The notes under the pieces were generated by a model, which saw only the letters and a program-made list of their open reading frames with translations, was not told the DNA's origin and ran no database searches. This document shows, piece after piece, positions 1 to 9,422 of a DNA stretch of 64,000 nt. The stretch is taken from NCBI GenBank assembly GCA_964559835.1, contig CAZLJE010000015.1:1-64000 (forward strand), written 5' to 3'. This DNA is from DAISJI01 sp964559835. Its GTDB lineage: Bacteria > Acidobacteriota > Terriglobia > Terriglobales > Acidobacteriaceae. The translations under genes and the position numbers were made by a program. Positions within the stretch are counted from its first letter, which is position 1, and each line of letters opens with the position of its first letter.

Positions 1-1065
1 GACTGTATCAAGGTGTTGGACCTCGAGGGAAACCTGCTGTTCATGAGCAGCGGCGGTCAACAGTTGCTCGAAATAGACGATATCCAGCCGTACCTGAATA
101 CCTGCTGGATCGACTTCTGGCAGCCGGAAGACCGCCCAAGGGTAATTGAATCCATTGCTACCGCCAGAGCTGGGGGCATCGGTACCTTTCAGGCGTTCTG
201 TCCGTCAGCAAAGGGGATACCGCGGTGGTGGGATGTAATCACTACGCCGATCTGCAATGCTGACGGCCAGCCCGAGCAACTGCTTTCGGTATCCCGTGAC
301 GTTACGGAGCGCAAACGCGCCGAAGCGGAGCTCGAGAGAATGCACCAGATGGAAGCAGATCTCGCGCACATCAATCGTGTGAGCACGTTAGGAGAGCTGG
401 CCGCTTCCCTGGCGCACGAACTCAACCAGCCCATCGCGGCGGCGATCACAAACGCCAACACTTGCTTGCGCTGGCTCAGGCGAGAGCAGCCGGATATCGA
501 AGAGGCAGTCGAGGCGGCGATGCGGATCGTCAAAGACGGAACTCGCGCGTCCGATATCATCAACCGTCTAAGGTCGTTCTATAAACAAGGGATGCCACCC
601 GAACGTGAGTTGATCGATGTGAATGACGTCGCCCGCGAAATCCTCGTCTTGCTGCGCGGGGAGGCCACCCGGTACTCGATCTCGATCCGCACGGAGCTTG
701 ATGGCAACGCACCTCCCGTAACCGCAGATCGCGTGCAACTGCAGCAGGTATTCATGAACCTCATACTCAATGGCATCGAGGCCATGAAAGACACGGCTGG
801 TGAGCTTACCATCAAGTCGCAGCGGACCGACGATAACCGACTGCTGGTCTCGATCAGCGACACGGGAATTGGACTGCCAGCCGAAAAAGCAGATCAGATT
901 TTCAACGCATTTTTTACGACGAAGCCTCAAGGCACCGGCATGGGGCTGGCGATAACCCGTTCCATCATTGAGTCGCACGGCGGCCGCTTGTGGGCGACGC
1001 CGAACTCCGGACGCGGCGTGACTTTTTCGTTCACCTTGCCGGCCGAGATGGCGGCCCGCGCATGA
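1..1065 (+). CDS. PAS-domain sensor histidine kinase, FixL-like, 5' end outside the window
   Basis: The frame is open from base 1 and the first residues (DCIKVLDLEG) are the middle of a PAS core, so the gene begins upstream of the window; the GTG at 13 is not a believable start. Counting from that GTG, a PAS domain covers residues 1-100. It is followed by a HisKA dimerisation helix with the phospho-accepting histidine in LAHELNQP (about H135), an N box (LILNGIEAM) and G boxes (SDTGIGLP, GTGMGLAI). It should autophosphorylate and pass phosphate to the regulator whose ATG overlaps its stop (ATGA). The H-box type is the one found in FixL/TodS-like kinases. No haem-PAS residue can be judged because the N terminus is missing. 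Confidence 0.9.
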   Translation, partial: DCIKVLDLEGNLLFMSSGGQQLLEIDDIQPYLNTCWIDFWQPEDRPRVIESIATARAGGIGTFQAFCPSAKGIPRWWDVITTPICNADGQPEQLLSVSRDVTERKRAEAELERMHQMEADLAHINRVSTLGELAASLAHELNQPIAAAITNANTCLRWLRREQPDIEEAVEAAMRIVKDGTRASDIINRLRSFYKQGMPPERELIDVNDVAREILVLLRGEATRYSISIRTELDGNAPPVTADRVQLQQVFMNLILNGIEAMKDTAGELTIKSQRTDDNRLLVSISDTGIGLPAEKADQIFNAFFTTKPQGTGMGLAITRSIIESHGGRLWATPNSGRGVTFSFTLPAEMAARA

Positions 1066-1685
1066 CTTCCGCAGCAGCTACGGTATTCATCATCGACGAT
1101 GATGCCGGCATGCGTGCTGCGATACAAGCTCTACTGAAGTCGGTGGGTCTGCGATCCGAGTCGTTCAAGACAGCGGAGGAGTTTCTGCGCAGCAAGCGCT
1201 CGGACGCGCCTGGTTGTCTGGTCCTGGATGTAAGATTGCCCGGCATAAGCGGCCTAGACTTTCAGCATGAACTCGGCGTTGCGGGTTTCACTATTCCCAT
1301 CATTTTCATCACTGGTCATGGCGATATTCCGATGTCCGTGAAGGCCATGAAATCCGGTGCCGTAGAGTTTCTGACCAAGCCTTTTCGCGACCAGGACCTG
1401 CTGGATGCCATCCGGCAGGCGCTGGAACGTGACCACGCCAGTCGCCAGCAGCAGCATGAGCTTGGCGGACTGCAAGAGCGGTTCGAAAAACTGACGGTGC
1501 GCGAGCGCGAGATCATGGCCCTCGTCGTCTCCGGAATGCTCAACAAGCAGATCGCCTCCGAACTCGGAACCAGCGAAATCACGGTCAAGATCCATCGCGG
1601 TCATGTGATGCACAAAATGCAGGCCGGATCACTGGCCGACTTGGTCAGAATGGCGGAAAAACTTAAACTCGCGACGCGGAAGTAA
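1062..1685 (+). CDS. FixJ/NarL-type response regulator, receiver plus LuxR HTH
   Basis: The start is the ATG overlapping the kinase stop codon, giving 207 residues. A receiver fills residues 7-120, with the acidic pair IDDD near 11-14, phospho-acceptor D56 in LVLDVRLP, the FITGHGD switch region and the conserved lysine in LTKPF. The C-terminal LuxR-type helix-turn-helix contains LTVREREIM and SEITVKIHRGHVMHKM. By family knowledge such FixL/FixJ pairs control respiratory or micro-oxic genes, and the next locus is a terminal-oxidase operon, but the link is inference. The last 23 bp overlap the 3' end of the convergent ctaG-like gene. Confidence 0.92.
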   Translation: MTSAAATVFIIDDDAGMRAAIQALLKSVGLRSESFKTAEEFLRSKRSDAPGCLVLDVRLPGISGLDFQHELGVAGFTIPIIFITGHGDIPMSVKAMKSGAVEFLTKPFRDQDLLDAIRQALERDHASRQQQHELGGLQERFEKLTVREREIMALVVSGMLNKQIASELGTSEITVKIHRGHVMHKMQAGSLADLVRMAEKLKLATRK

Positions 1686-2550
1686 CCTCTCCGGCAGTAG
1701 CTCCTATGCCCTGAGTCTTCCGAGGTGAAAGGAGTCGCACCGTGATGACCACCGCGGGAAACCCATATATAAAGGTAACGAATACCCACATGACTACGCC
1801 GGCCCACTCCTGGTCCTGGATTGGCGATAGTCCGGCTGCGTGCGGCATGGACACATGCGTCCTGTAAACCACGCGATCGCAGAATACAAGGAACGCCGAA
1901 AGAGCATCGCACGGCAGAGTGGCGCCGAACAGGTACAGCGGAACTGACCATCCGCGATATCCCGAACCGCTCGCCGACGACCGAAGGACCGGCCACCAGA
2001 AAAACAACCCGGCGACCAGGAATGACGCTTGCTGGATTCCATGCCAGAAATGCGAACCCATCGCAAGCGCAAACACCGCAGGAATATGCCATCCCAGTAC
2101 CGTGACGGTTCCGGTGAACCAGCAAAACACCGGTTGGGAGATAACACTTCCGACCCGGCGCGCCGGAGCCCACCCCCGGAGCGGATTTAGCAGGCCGTGA
2201 ATGCCAGAAGCTAAAGCGCCGTGAACAAATGATTGCGGGAGTCCATGCCGAAGCGGTTGGGCCGGTTCTCCAACCAACATCAGCGGTGCAGCAACTCCCA
2301 TCAGCACGATGTGTTGCAGCATGTGAACCAGGAGTAGTTCGTGATCGAAGCGGGCGAGCGGTGCACCCAAGACGACCCACACGGAAAGGATGCCGCTCAA
2401 AAAGGCGACAGCTTGCCGGATCGAAGCAAAGCGCGTGTGTGAAGCCCGAAGGCGCAGCCAACCTCGCGCATAGAGAGAGGCGATGATCGCAAGCGCAACG
2501 GTAAGCAGCATGGGAACTGACCAATCCAGAGCGGCACCGTGCCGCGTCAC
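1663..2550 (-). CDS. ctaG: CtaG (caa3-type) cytochrome c oxidase assembly membrane protein
   Basis: This 295-residue protein has about seven hydrophobic segments and the Caa3_CtaG family signature around ELLLVHMLQHIVLMG, with histidines in membrane segments that are thought to help copper delivery to the oxidase. The start is a GTG that overlaps the stop of the cytochrome b gene in a GTGA arrangement, so it is translationally coupled. It is the last gene of the respiratory operon that begins near 9791. Convergent overlap with the upstream response regulator leaves no room for a terminator between the two. Confidence 0.85.
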   Translation of the reverse strand: MTRHGAALDWSVPMLLTVALAIIASLYARGWLRLRASHTRFASIRQAVAFLSGILSVWVVLGAPLARFDHELLLVHMLQHIVLMGVAAPLMLVGEPAQPLRHGLPQSFVHGALASGIHGLLNPLRGWAPARRVGSVISQPVFCWFTGTVTVLGWHIPAVFALAMGSHFWHGIQQASFLVAGLFFWWPVLRSSASGSGYRGWSVPLYLFGATLPCDALSAFLVFCDRVVYRTHVSMPHAAGLSPIQDQEWAGVVMWVFVTFIYGFPAVVITVRLLSPRKTQGIGATAGEVTSASRV

Positions 2551-4013
2551 TCTTGGCCTGCCCTCTGCGCGATGCTCCGGGCGGCATCCCGAGCCGGCGC
2601 CTGGCCTGCCGGATGAAGTGTTTCAAGAAAGTTCACCAGCGCATCGGTCTGCGCTGGACTCAAATTGTTCCGATAAGCAGGCATGTTTCCCCCACCCTGT
2701 AGCACCTGGCGGACGAGTTGAGCCGGCGTGAGATGGACAGCGACCTCGTCGAGGGCGGGGCCGCGCTTGCCTCCCCGACCGCCGATCGAATGGCAGTTAT
2801 GACACTGTTTGACTTGAAAGACGAGCGCGCCGGCACGTTCGACCGCCGTACGGTGACTCAGGTCGGCCGCCGGAATGGGCTCGCTGCTCCAGGCATCCAT
2901 GACCGGACTCCATGGCGTGTATTCTCCCAAGTGGGTGAGCGTACCAAGAGCGAGGGCAACCACGAGGATGGCTAGAACGGCAACGGGTCTCCGTTTCCAA
3001 CTTTTCTCACCTTCGCCTGCAACAAAGGGAAGCGCCAGCAGGACAAGAATGCCGATCGCGGGCCCGATCAGCAAAATTGGCGTCTCTGCCGAGGGCGGCA
3101 AGTAAGAGAGCAACGCGTAGATCCACAAGAAGAAGTAATCCGGATGAGGTGCAGTCTGGATGATGGTCGGATCGGGCTGGCCGCCCGGCCCAAAAGGCCC
3201 CAGCAGGAACGCGCATGCCGCAATGCACAACAGAATGAACCCCGAAAAAGCGGCATCCTTCCAGATGGCATAGGGCCAAAACGGCACGCCGTCTTTTGTG
3301 GTGAGGTCGTGGTACTCCCGCACGTAGGTTGTGCGGCGAACGATACGCCCAGGCATGGGCCATTCATTCACTCCCAGCTTGAGCACGAGCAACACGTGCA
3401 GGGCGACAAATCCGATCAACAGCCCCGGAATGACGAACACATGCAGGGCAAAAAAGCGCGACAGCGTCGCGCCTGCGATGATGGGCCCTCCCAGCAGCAG
3501 GTTAACCAGCGATGGCCCCAGGACCGGCACGCGGCTTACGATCGACGCTCCTATGCCAAGTCCCCAATACGCATCCTGATCGAAACGAAGTACCTGGCCG
3601 GTGAAAGCCATCCCCAGGGTAAACAGGAGAAGGAGAACGCCGATGACCCAGGTGAGTTCCCTGGGAAATTTATAGGCGCCGAAAAGAAAAACCTGAACCA
3701 TGTGGACGAGGACGATGGCCAGCATGAAGTTCGACCCCCATCCATGCAGCGCACGAATGAACCATCCGAGCGCGATGTAGTGGTTCAGGGTTTGCAAGCT
3801 GTTCCATGCCTCTCCCGCGGATGGCACATACACCAAGGCCAGGAGGATCCCCGTGACGATTTGAAACATGAATACCGTGAGTGCCGCGCTGCCAAACACG
3901 TAGGCCCAACTGGCGGTTTGCTTCGGTACCGGATGCTCGATGACTTCGCGCAAAGGTATTCCGAGCTGGAGACGCTGATCAAACCAGTGGCCGATCTGCC
4001 GGGCTAGACGCAT
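2547..4013 (-). CDS. Cytochrome b (N and C domains) fused to a C-terminal cytochrome c domain
   Basis: This 488-residue protein is the quinol-oxidising subunit of a bc-type complex. The b-haem ligands are visible as two histidine pairs, H90/H104 and H191/H206. The quinol-site loop, usually PEWY or PDWY, appears as PDYF near 291-294. After the transmembrane part a soluble C-terminal extension carries one haem c motif, CHNCH at 404-408, so cytochrome b and a c-type domain are one polypeptide. It overlaps the Rieske gene by 10 bp and ctaG by 4 bp. A fused cytochrome c would shorten the electron path from this complex to the oxidase encoded upstream in the same operon (inference). Confidence 0.9.
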   Translation of the reverse strand: MRLARQIGHWFDQRLQLGIPLREVIEHPVPKQTASWAYVFGSAALTVFMFQIVTGILLALVYVPSAGEAWNSLQTLNHYIALGWFIRALHGWGSNFMLAIVLVHMVQVFLFGAYKFPRELTWVIGVLLLLFTLGMAFTGQVLRFDQDAYWGLGIGASIVSRVPVLGPSLVNLLLGGPIIAGATLSRFFALHVFVIPGLLIGFVALHVLLVLKLGVNEWPMPGRIVRRTTYVREYHDLTTKDGVPFWPYAIWKDAAFSGFILLCIAACAFLLGPFGPGGQPDPTIIQTAPHPDYFFLWIYALLSYLPPSAETPILLIGPAIGILVLLALPFVAGEGEKSWKRRPVAVLAILVVALALGTLTHLGEYTPWSPVMDAWSSEPIPAADLSHRTAVERAGALVFQVKQCHNCHSIGGRGGKRGPALDEVAVHLTPAQLVRQVLQGGGNMPAYRNNLSPAQTDALVNFLETLHPAGQAPARDAARSIAQRAGQE

Positions 4014-4549
4014 GCTGAGCCTCCGGCCACCTTGTTTGCAGCGCGCGGGTTCCCGGGCGTCGGCATCTGGCCGCCGTCAATCAAGAGTTCCCCCTTGTCG
4101 AGCTTATAGGGATATTGAAACAGGCCTCGCTCGGGCGGCCCCGAGGCGCGGGAGCCATCCTGGTAGTACACGCCACCGTGGCACGGGCACATGAACAACC
4201 CCGACTGCGCAAACCACCGCACCGGACATCCCAGGTGCGCACAGTTGATCGCAAACACTTGAAAGTTCGTTCCATCGACATTGCGTACCCAACAAGGGAT
4301 GTCATCCGTCGCTCCATCCCATGCATTCGTGACAGGATTGCGATAAGTAGCCAGCCGCGTCTGGCCGGCCGGAAACCGGTCAACCGGGCCGAGTGAAAGC
4401 CAGCGCTCATATCCCGGCTTGCGTTCGCGGCTGATGGGGGAAAGGATGTAACGCAAGATGGGAACGGAAAGTGCGAGCCCCACAACACCGTTGAAGAGCA
4501 CAGCCAACTTGGTAAGAAATCCGCGCCTTGTGAGTTCCCCGTTCGTCAT
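4004..4549 (-). CDS. Rieske [2Fe-2S] iron-sulfur protein of the bc complex
   Basis: A 181-residue protein with an N-terminal twin-arginine-like segment (TRRGFL) leading into a single membrane anchor at about 14-37. The cluster-binding loops are intact: C103-x-H105 with the disulfide C108 (CAHLGC), and C121/C123-H124 (CPCHGG). It should accept an electron from quinol and pass it to the cytochrome c domains. Its ATG overlaps the stop of the diheme cytochrome c gene (ATGA), and its end overlaps cytochrome b by 10 bp, which fits a tightly coupled operon. Confidence 0.93.
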   Translation of the reverse strand: MTNGELTRRGFLTKLAVLFNGVVGLALSVPILRYILSPISRERKPGYERWLSLGPVDRFPAGQTRLATYRNPVTNAWDGATDDIPCWVRNVDGTNFQVFAINCAHLGCPVRWFAQSGLFMCPCHGGVYYQDGSRASGPPERGLFQYPYKLDKGELLIDGGQMPTPGNPRAANKVAGGSACV

Positions 4550-5271
4550 GGAGTTGCTCCTGTAGCGGGTGGAGACTTTTCGTGCGCCGAGGTTGACACC
4601 TTCGGTCGTTGTGCTGACAACCAGGCAACGACGTCCGAGACGTCTTGCTCCGACATCGGCCTGCCGGGCACATCGTCACGCCAATCCGGCTGGCCTATTT
4701 CTGGTCTGCCGGCGATGACGATCGTGCGCAGGTACTGGTCGCTGACCAGGGTCAGATAGGAAGCGCCCACGATCGAGCTGGCCCGACTACCACCTCGACC
4801 GTCAGCGCCGTGACAGGACGAGCAGTAGACGTTGTAAACCTGCAGACCCCGCTGAGGGTCACCCGGACTGCGCGCAGCATAAGAAAGTGGCACAACGTCT
4901 GGAGGATTGGACGCCGTCCAGCGGGTGCGGATCCCCTGCACGATGTCGTTGACTTGCGCATCTGTCAGCATGCCACCCGAGCTTTGGCCAAACGCGGGCA
5001 TCGCTGTTGCGGGCACGCCCTCCGAAGTCACTCGACGAAGGGTGGCGTCATCGACGATGGCCAGGTAATTCTTGTTACCCAACGCGATTGCCGCTCCGCC
5101 CTTGTCGCCCGTTCCGTGGCATCCTGCGCAGTTCTGCTGATAGAGGATGTTGAAGTTCGCGACCTTGTCGGGTGCAAGGACCTCGGAGTCACGCCCCGGC
5201 CGCCCCGGCGCATGTTGACAACCTCCGACTACGAGGATCGATGACAATAGAAAAACGCTCGAGTACATCAT
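4546..5271 (-). CDS. Diheme c-type cytochrome lipoprotein
   Basis: The start is the ATG overlapping the preceding stop (ATGA); upstream in-frame codons lie inside the neighbouring gene. A lipoprotein signal peptide ends at C18 (VVGGC), so the protein is probably anchored in the outer leaflet of the inner membrane or in the outer membrane. Two haem c sites are present, CAGCH at 48-52 and CSSCH at 150-154, each with a downstream candidate methionine ligand (ATAMPAFG in the first domain). It lies between the oxidase and bc genes and probably shuttles electrons between them. Confidence 0.88.
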   Translation of the reverse strand: MMYSSVFLLSSILVVGGCQHAPGRPGRDSEVLAPDKVANFNILYQQNCAGCHGTGDKGGAAIALGNKNYLAIVDDATLRRVTSEGVPATAMPAFGQSSGGMLTDAQVNDIVQGIRTRWTASNPPDVVPLSYAARSPGDPQRGLQVYNVYCSSCHGADGRGGSRASSIVGASYLTLVSDQYLRTIVIAGRPEIGQPDWRDDVPGRPMSEQDVSDVVAWLSAQRPKVSTSAHEKSPPATGATP

Positions 5272-6128
5272 TGCTGTCTGTGCTCCTTGCGCTTTTCTTC
5301 CATCGCGCCGGGTGCTTCGATACCGGCGCGCAAGACCAGAGGGAAACGCTGCCAGGTCGAAATTCGCCCCTGTCGCGAGACGACAATGCCGGCCACGATG
5401 CCGAATCCGACCTGCGACAGCACAAACCATGCCCAGCTGATGCGCTGGTTCAGCACTGGATTGATGATGTCGAGCGTTGTGTACAGCAGGCCCGACCAGA
5501 TCATGGGCGCGATGATGCCCCCAAGAAGTATCGGGTTACGAGGCAGCATGGGCAGCGCTACGCCGTAGAGGATTCCAACCAGGAGCGAGATGACCAGATG
5601 CAGAGGAATGGCAATGAGTAGCGCGTTCAGATGAAATGCGGCCAGTTGACTGGTTGTCTCGCCAACCATTGCCGGGAAAAAGCCGGCAACCAGCAGGTTG
5701 ATCGGATACCAAATACTCTTGGTCTTCAGGACCCCGTAGAGCAGCGCCAGGAGAGCCATGACCACGCTGCCCGCCATTCCTCCCTTGATGCCCGCCGAAA
5801 TCGGATAAACCTCGAGAGGCAACCAGGCGCGGACCAGTTCCGGCGCCACATTCAGGCGCGCAACTTCGGAACGTGCCGTCGCGATGGAGGGCTTCTCGTC
5901 CAACGCAGCCACGCGCTGGCTTGCCTCGTGAGGCAAGACGTTGCGGAACCAGCCGACGGCTGCAGAGATGGATAACACTGCTCCCACTACGCTCACGGAC
6001 GCGTTCGTAACCAACCCTGCAAACAGCAGAGTGATGCCGAATGCTAGCGCGACAGGCCACGCGGTAGGCGCCGGAAGCTCCACATCATCGCGTCTTGTTT
6101 CCGAGCTTGTCGTCGAGTTGGAGATCAT
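5268..6128 (-). CDS. Multi-pass membrane protein of the caa3/bc respiratory operon
   Basis: I do not recognise a named family for the whole protein. About seven hydrophobic segments are visible. The first two form a short pair (about residues 25-65) placed like small subunit IV of bacterial oxidases. After a polar linker of about 50 residues there is a second group of five segments rich in glycine and proline. The ATG at 6128 is chosen because a GAGAGG ribosome site sits about 8 nt before it; a GTG at 6137 and an ATG at 6134 are too close to that site. The stop overlaps the cytochrome c start. Location between oxidase subunit III and cytochrome c suggests an accessory subunit. Confidence 0.65.
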   Translation of the reverse strand: MISNSTTSSETRRDDVELPAPTAWPVALAFGITLLFAGLVTNASVSVVGAVLSISAAVGWFRNVLPHEASQRVAALDEKPSIATARSEVARLNVAPELVRAWLPLEVYPISAGIKGGMAGSVVMALLALLYGVLKTKSIWYPINLLVAGFFPAMVGETTSQLAAFHLNALLIAIPLHLVISLLVGILYGVALPMLPRNPILLGGIIAPMIWSGLLYTTLDIINPVLNQRISWAWFVLSQVGFGIVAGIVVSRQGRISTWQRFPLVLRAGIEAPGAMEEKRKEHRQQ

Positions 6129-6140
6129 TCTCATCACCTC

Positions 6141-6734
6141 TCAGCGCCCTATGACGTACACGACGAGGAACACCACTACCCACACGGCATCGACAAAATG
6201 CCAATACAGGGAAAGAACATGAACGCGCTCGGCATGTGCACGATTGACGGCGCCCGACAACGTAAGCAGTAACACGATCAAAATGGCGGTGAGACCCATC
6301 GTGACGTGAAAGGCGTGGAGTCCCACGAGCGAGTAGTAATTCGTGCCAAACAGGTTGGTGCGGATCGTCAGTTCGTACTCATGGATCAGGCGCCGCCATT
6401 CGAGTGCCGTCCCCACCAGGAACGATGCCCCCAAGGCGAAGGTGAGAAACCACCAGCCCATGAATGCGGGGCGTTTCCCATTCCGTAGCGATTGGACGGC
6501 CGAATGGATGGTGACACTGCTGGAGAGCAGGCACACGGTAAAAAGGATCGGTACGCGCAACACTTGCTGTGGCGTCGGTCCGCTTAAGCTCTTGCCCACA
6601 TAAAACAGGTAGGCGACGACGAAGATGGTGAATATCGCCGCTTCCGCCGTTATCAGGCAGTACATTCCAACGCGGCCGCGGCAAGTGGGACCCAATCCGA
6701 GTTCCTCGCCAATCGCAATTGGATGTGCGCTCAT
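6141..6734 (-). CDS. ctaE: Cytochrome c oxidase subunit III
   Basis: A 197-residue protein with about five membrane helices, the short form of subunit III lacking the first two helices of the mitochondrial type. Typical features are LGASFLVGTALEWRRL, with the glutamate that faces subunit I, and GLHAFHVTMGL, the paired histidines of the family. A strong GGAGG ribosome site precedes the ATG, and the gene follows ctaD by only 12 bp. It stabilises proton uptake by subunit I in the inner membrane. Confidence 0.9.
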   Translation of the reverse strand: MSAHPIAIGEELGLGPTCRGRVGMYCLITAEAAIFTIFVVAYLFYVGKSLSGPTPQQVLRVPILFTVCLLSSSVTIHSAVQSLRNGKRPAFMGWWFLTFALGASFLVGTALEWRRLIHEYELTIRTNLFGTNYYSLVGLHAFHVTMGLTAILIVLLLTLSGAVNRAHAERVHVLSLYWHFVDAVWVVVFLVVYVIGR

Positions 6735-6746
6735 CCTGGCCTCCTG

Positions 6747-8420
6747 CTACTCATACTTCCAATCCGGATCTTCCGGATGCTTGAGGTCCCACAGCGGACG
6801 CCGGCTTCGAACCGACGGGATCACGGCGAAGTTATAGGCAGGCGGCGGTGAACTGGTGGTCCATTCGAGCGTCCATGCATCCCACGGATCATTGCCGGCC
6901 TGCTTGCCTTTGAAGTAGGACCACACCAGGTTTGCGACAAATACCACTATGGCTACCGCTTGGAAGAACACACCGACGGTTACGATCAGGTTCCATGTGT
7001 TCCATCCGCGGCCCGGCTCATAGGTATAGATCCGCCGCGGCATGCCCAGAAGGCCGGGAATGTGCATGAAGTCGAACGTCAGATGAAACCCGATCACGAA
7101 CAGCCAGAAATGCAGCTTCCCCAGGGTCTCGCTGTACATCCTCCCGGTGACCTTGGGGAACCAGTAATAAAAGCCCCCGAAAAGGCAGAACAGGATTGCT
7201 CCCACGATGACGTAGTGAAAATGTGCAACCACGAAGTAGGAATTCCCGAGGTGCCAATCGAATGGCGCGTTGCCTAGCATCACGCCAGTCAGGCCAGCGA
7301 GGAGGAACTGGAACAGGAACGCGATACAAAACAGCATCGGCACCCTGAATTCGACTTTTCCGCCCCAGATCGTTGCCAGCCAGTTAAAGATCTTGATTCC
7401 CGTCGGGACCGCGATCGCCATCGTGGACAGCACGAAGAACGTGTTGGCGTTCGAGGTCATCCCCACCGTGAACATGTGATGGGCCCAGACGCTCATGCTG
7501 ATGAACCCGATGGCGATGGTTGCCGCAACCATCACCGGGTAACCAAAAATCGCCTTCCGTGAAAAAACCGGGATCACTTCGGATGCTATGGCGAACGCGG
7601 GCAAGACCAGGATATAGACTTCCGGATGCCCAAAGACCCAGAAGAAATGCATCCAGATCACTGCCGAGCCCCCGGCTTGTGTATCGAAGAAGTGCCCGCC
7701 CAGATAACGGTCTATGAGCAACATGAGCTGTGCCGCGGTCAGAGGAGAGACCGCAAGGATTACTAGTCCCGCCATGACCAGATTTAGCCAAACGAAGAGA
7801 GGTATCTTGCCGACGGTCATGCCGGGGCAGCGCAGGCAAGTGGTGGTCGTGATGAGATTGATCGCCGTTCCCACGCTGCCGAATCCGGAAACCAGGATGG
7901 AGAGAGTCCAGAAATCGGTGCTATGCCCGAGCGAAAATGTGGAAGAAGTTAAAGGCGCATAGGCAAACCATCCCACGTCGGGCGCATTGCCTGCTCCGTA
8001 AAGGCCATTGCCACCGAGGAAACTGAAGTAGAGAAGCAGGCCACCGAAGGCGGAAATCCAGAAACTGAAAGCGTTCAGTCGCGGGAAAGCCATATCCCGT
8101 GCTCCGATCATCACGGGGACGAGGTAATTGGCGAAACCAAACACCAACGGCATGACCACAAAGAAGATCATCGTGGTCCCGTGCATCGTGAACATGCGGT
8201 TGAAGACCTGCGGCGAAACAAAATCATTGTGCGGCCGGATCAGTTGAATGCGCATCACGGCGGCTTCGACCCCGCCTATCAGCAGCATCACGAGCGCGAA
8301 CGTGATGTACATGATCCCGATCCGCTTGTGATCGACAGTCGTGATCCATTCGTGAAGCGTGTCCACAAACGGGCGCGATGCATCCGCTCTCTCGGGCCAT
8401 GTAATCGCTTCGGTCGACAT
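6747..8420 (-). CDS. ctaD: Cytochrome c oxidase subunit I (haem-copper)
   Basis: This 557-residue catalytic subunit has all metal ligands: H80 and H402 for the low-spin haem, H400 for the high-spin haem, and H265, H314 and H315 for CuB. Y269 in the FGHPEVY motif is the cross-linked tyrosine, and E267 in the same motif is the A-family proton-channel glutamate. It reduces O2 to water in the inner membrane while pumping protons. A perfect GGAGGG ribosome site lies just before the ATG. It follows ctaC by 19 bp. Everything suggests an active A-type enzyme. Confidence 0.96.
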   Translation of the reverse strand: MSTEAITWPERADASRPFVDTLHEWITTVDHKRIGIMYITFALVMLLIGGVEAAVMRIQLIRPHNDFVSPQVFNRMFTMHGTTMIFFVVMPLVFGFANYLVPVMIGARDMAFPRLNAFSFWISAFGGLLLYFSFLGGNGLYGAGNAPDVGWFAYAPLTSSTFSLGHSTDFWTLSILVSGFGSVGTAINLITTTTCLRCPGMTVGKIPLFVWLNLVMAGLVILAVSPLTAAQLMLLIDRYLGGHFFDTQAGGSAVIWMHFFWVFGHPEVYILVLPAFAIASEVIPVFSRKAIFGYPVMVAATIAIGFISMSVWAHHMFTVGMTSNANTFFVLSTMAIAVPTGIKIFNWLATIWGGKVEFRVPMLFCIAFLFQFLLAGLTGVMLGNAPFDWHLGNSYFVVAHFHYVIVGAILFCLFGGFYYWFPKVTGRMYSETLGKLHFWLFVIGFHLTFDFMHIPGLLGMPRRIYTYEPGRGWNTWNLIVTVGVFFQAVAIVVFVANLVWSYFKGKQAGNDPWDAWTLEWTTSSPPPAYNFAVIPSVRSRRPLWDLKHPEDPDWKYE

Positions 8421-8439
8421 CGCGCACCCTCCTGACGGT

Positions 8440-9393
8440 CTAGTGAAGCGTCTCCAGATAGGCCGTCACTGCGTCCAGTTCATGGTCGGTCAGGCCCATC
8501 GCCGGCATAAGCGCCCCGGGCTTCATGGTGTTCGGGTCATTGATCCAACGGCGGAGATTGTCGTGATTGTTCGCGGCGATACCGGCGGCAATGGTGTCGC
8601 GGCTCATGAGGTGCGTCAGATCCGGGCCGAACAGGCCCTGTGCCGGCGTACCTGCCACGGTGTGGCAATTGACGCACGCGGTACCTTCGAATATGCGCCG
8701 GCCCTCGGAAGCATCGCCGTCGACGTTCGCGGGCCTTGCCTGTTCTTTGATCCAGCGGTCGAAGTCGCTGCGCGACTGGACATAGACGCGCAGCAGCATC
8801 TTCGCGTGTTGCGTTCCGCAATACTGGGCGCACTGTCCCAGGTACAGACCACTCTGCTGGGGATCGATCCACATGGTGTTGGGGTGGTTGGGAATCAGGT
8901 CGGTCTTGCCCGCGAGTCGAGGAACCCAGAAGCTATGGTCTGTGTCTGCGGAGAGCAGCCTGATCACGGTCGGGGTGGGATGCGCCGGATCGCTCACGGG
9001 CACATGCAATTCATTCGCAGTCACGGCGCCTAGGCCCGGATAGCGGTATTCCCACCAGAATTGATGTCCTATGGCAATGACCTCCAGCGCATGATCGGGC
9101 ATCCGCTGCACGTTCGCGATCACGCGCGCCGACGCCAGGAACATGACGACAACGATCAGGGCGGGAACGACGGTCCACGCGATCTCGACTTGCGTGCTGC
9201 CGTATACCTGGGCCGGCTCGCGGCCATCATCAGCGTCCCTCCTCCGGAATCTGAGAACGGCATAGATCAGCAGTCCCGAAACCACGACAAATATGGCTCC
9301 CGTAATCGCCAGGACCATCAGTGACAGACCGAAGATCGAGTGTGCAGGCGTCGACATCGGAGCAAAGATGTTGGTTGGGCTCGCGAATCTCAT
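8440..9393 (-). CDS. ctaC: Cytochrome c oxidase subunit II with fused cytochrome c (caa3 type)
   Basis: This 317-residue protein has two N-terminal membrane helices (about 20-48 and 73-90). The cupredoxin domain has CuA ligands H153, C188, C192, H196 and M199. Position 190, usually glutamate, is glutamine (CAQYCG), a tolerated variant since only its backbone carbonyl binds copper. A C-terminal cytochrome c domain carries C240-VN-CH. This is the defining architecture of caa3 oxidases, which take electrons directly through the fused cytochrome. The gene lies 29 bp after the tautomerase gene and heads the oxidase block. Confidence 0.95.
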   Translation of the reverse strand: MRFASPTNIFAPMSTPAHSIFGLSLMVLAITGAIFVVVSGLLIYAVLRFRRRDADDGREPAQVYGSTQVEIAWTVVPALIVVVMFLASARVIANVQRMPDHALEVIAIGHQFWWEYRYPGLGAVTANELHVPVSDPAHPTPTVIRLLSADTDHSFWVPRLAGKTDLIPNHPNTMWIDPQQSGLYLGQCAQYCGTQHAKMLLRVYVQSRSDFDRWIKEQARPANVDGDASEGRRIFEGTACVNCHTVAGTPAQGLFGPDLTHLMSRDTIAAGIAANNHDNLRRWINDPNTMKPGALMPAMGLTDHELDAVTAYLETLH

Positions 9394-9422
9394 GGGCTTA
9401 AGTCAGAATGCGTAATGCCCGG

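Noticed and set aside
13..15. GTG as start of the first kinase gene
   Set aside because: The frame is open to base 1 and the residues before the GTG (DCIK) continue the PAS signature, so the gene starts outside the window.
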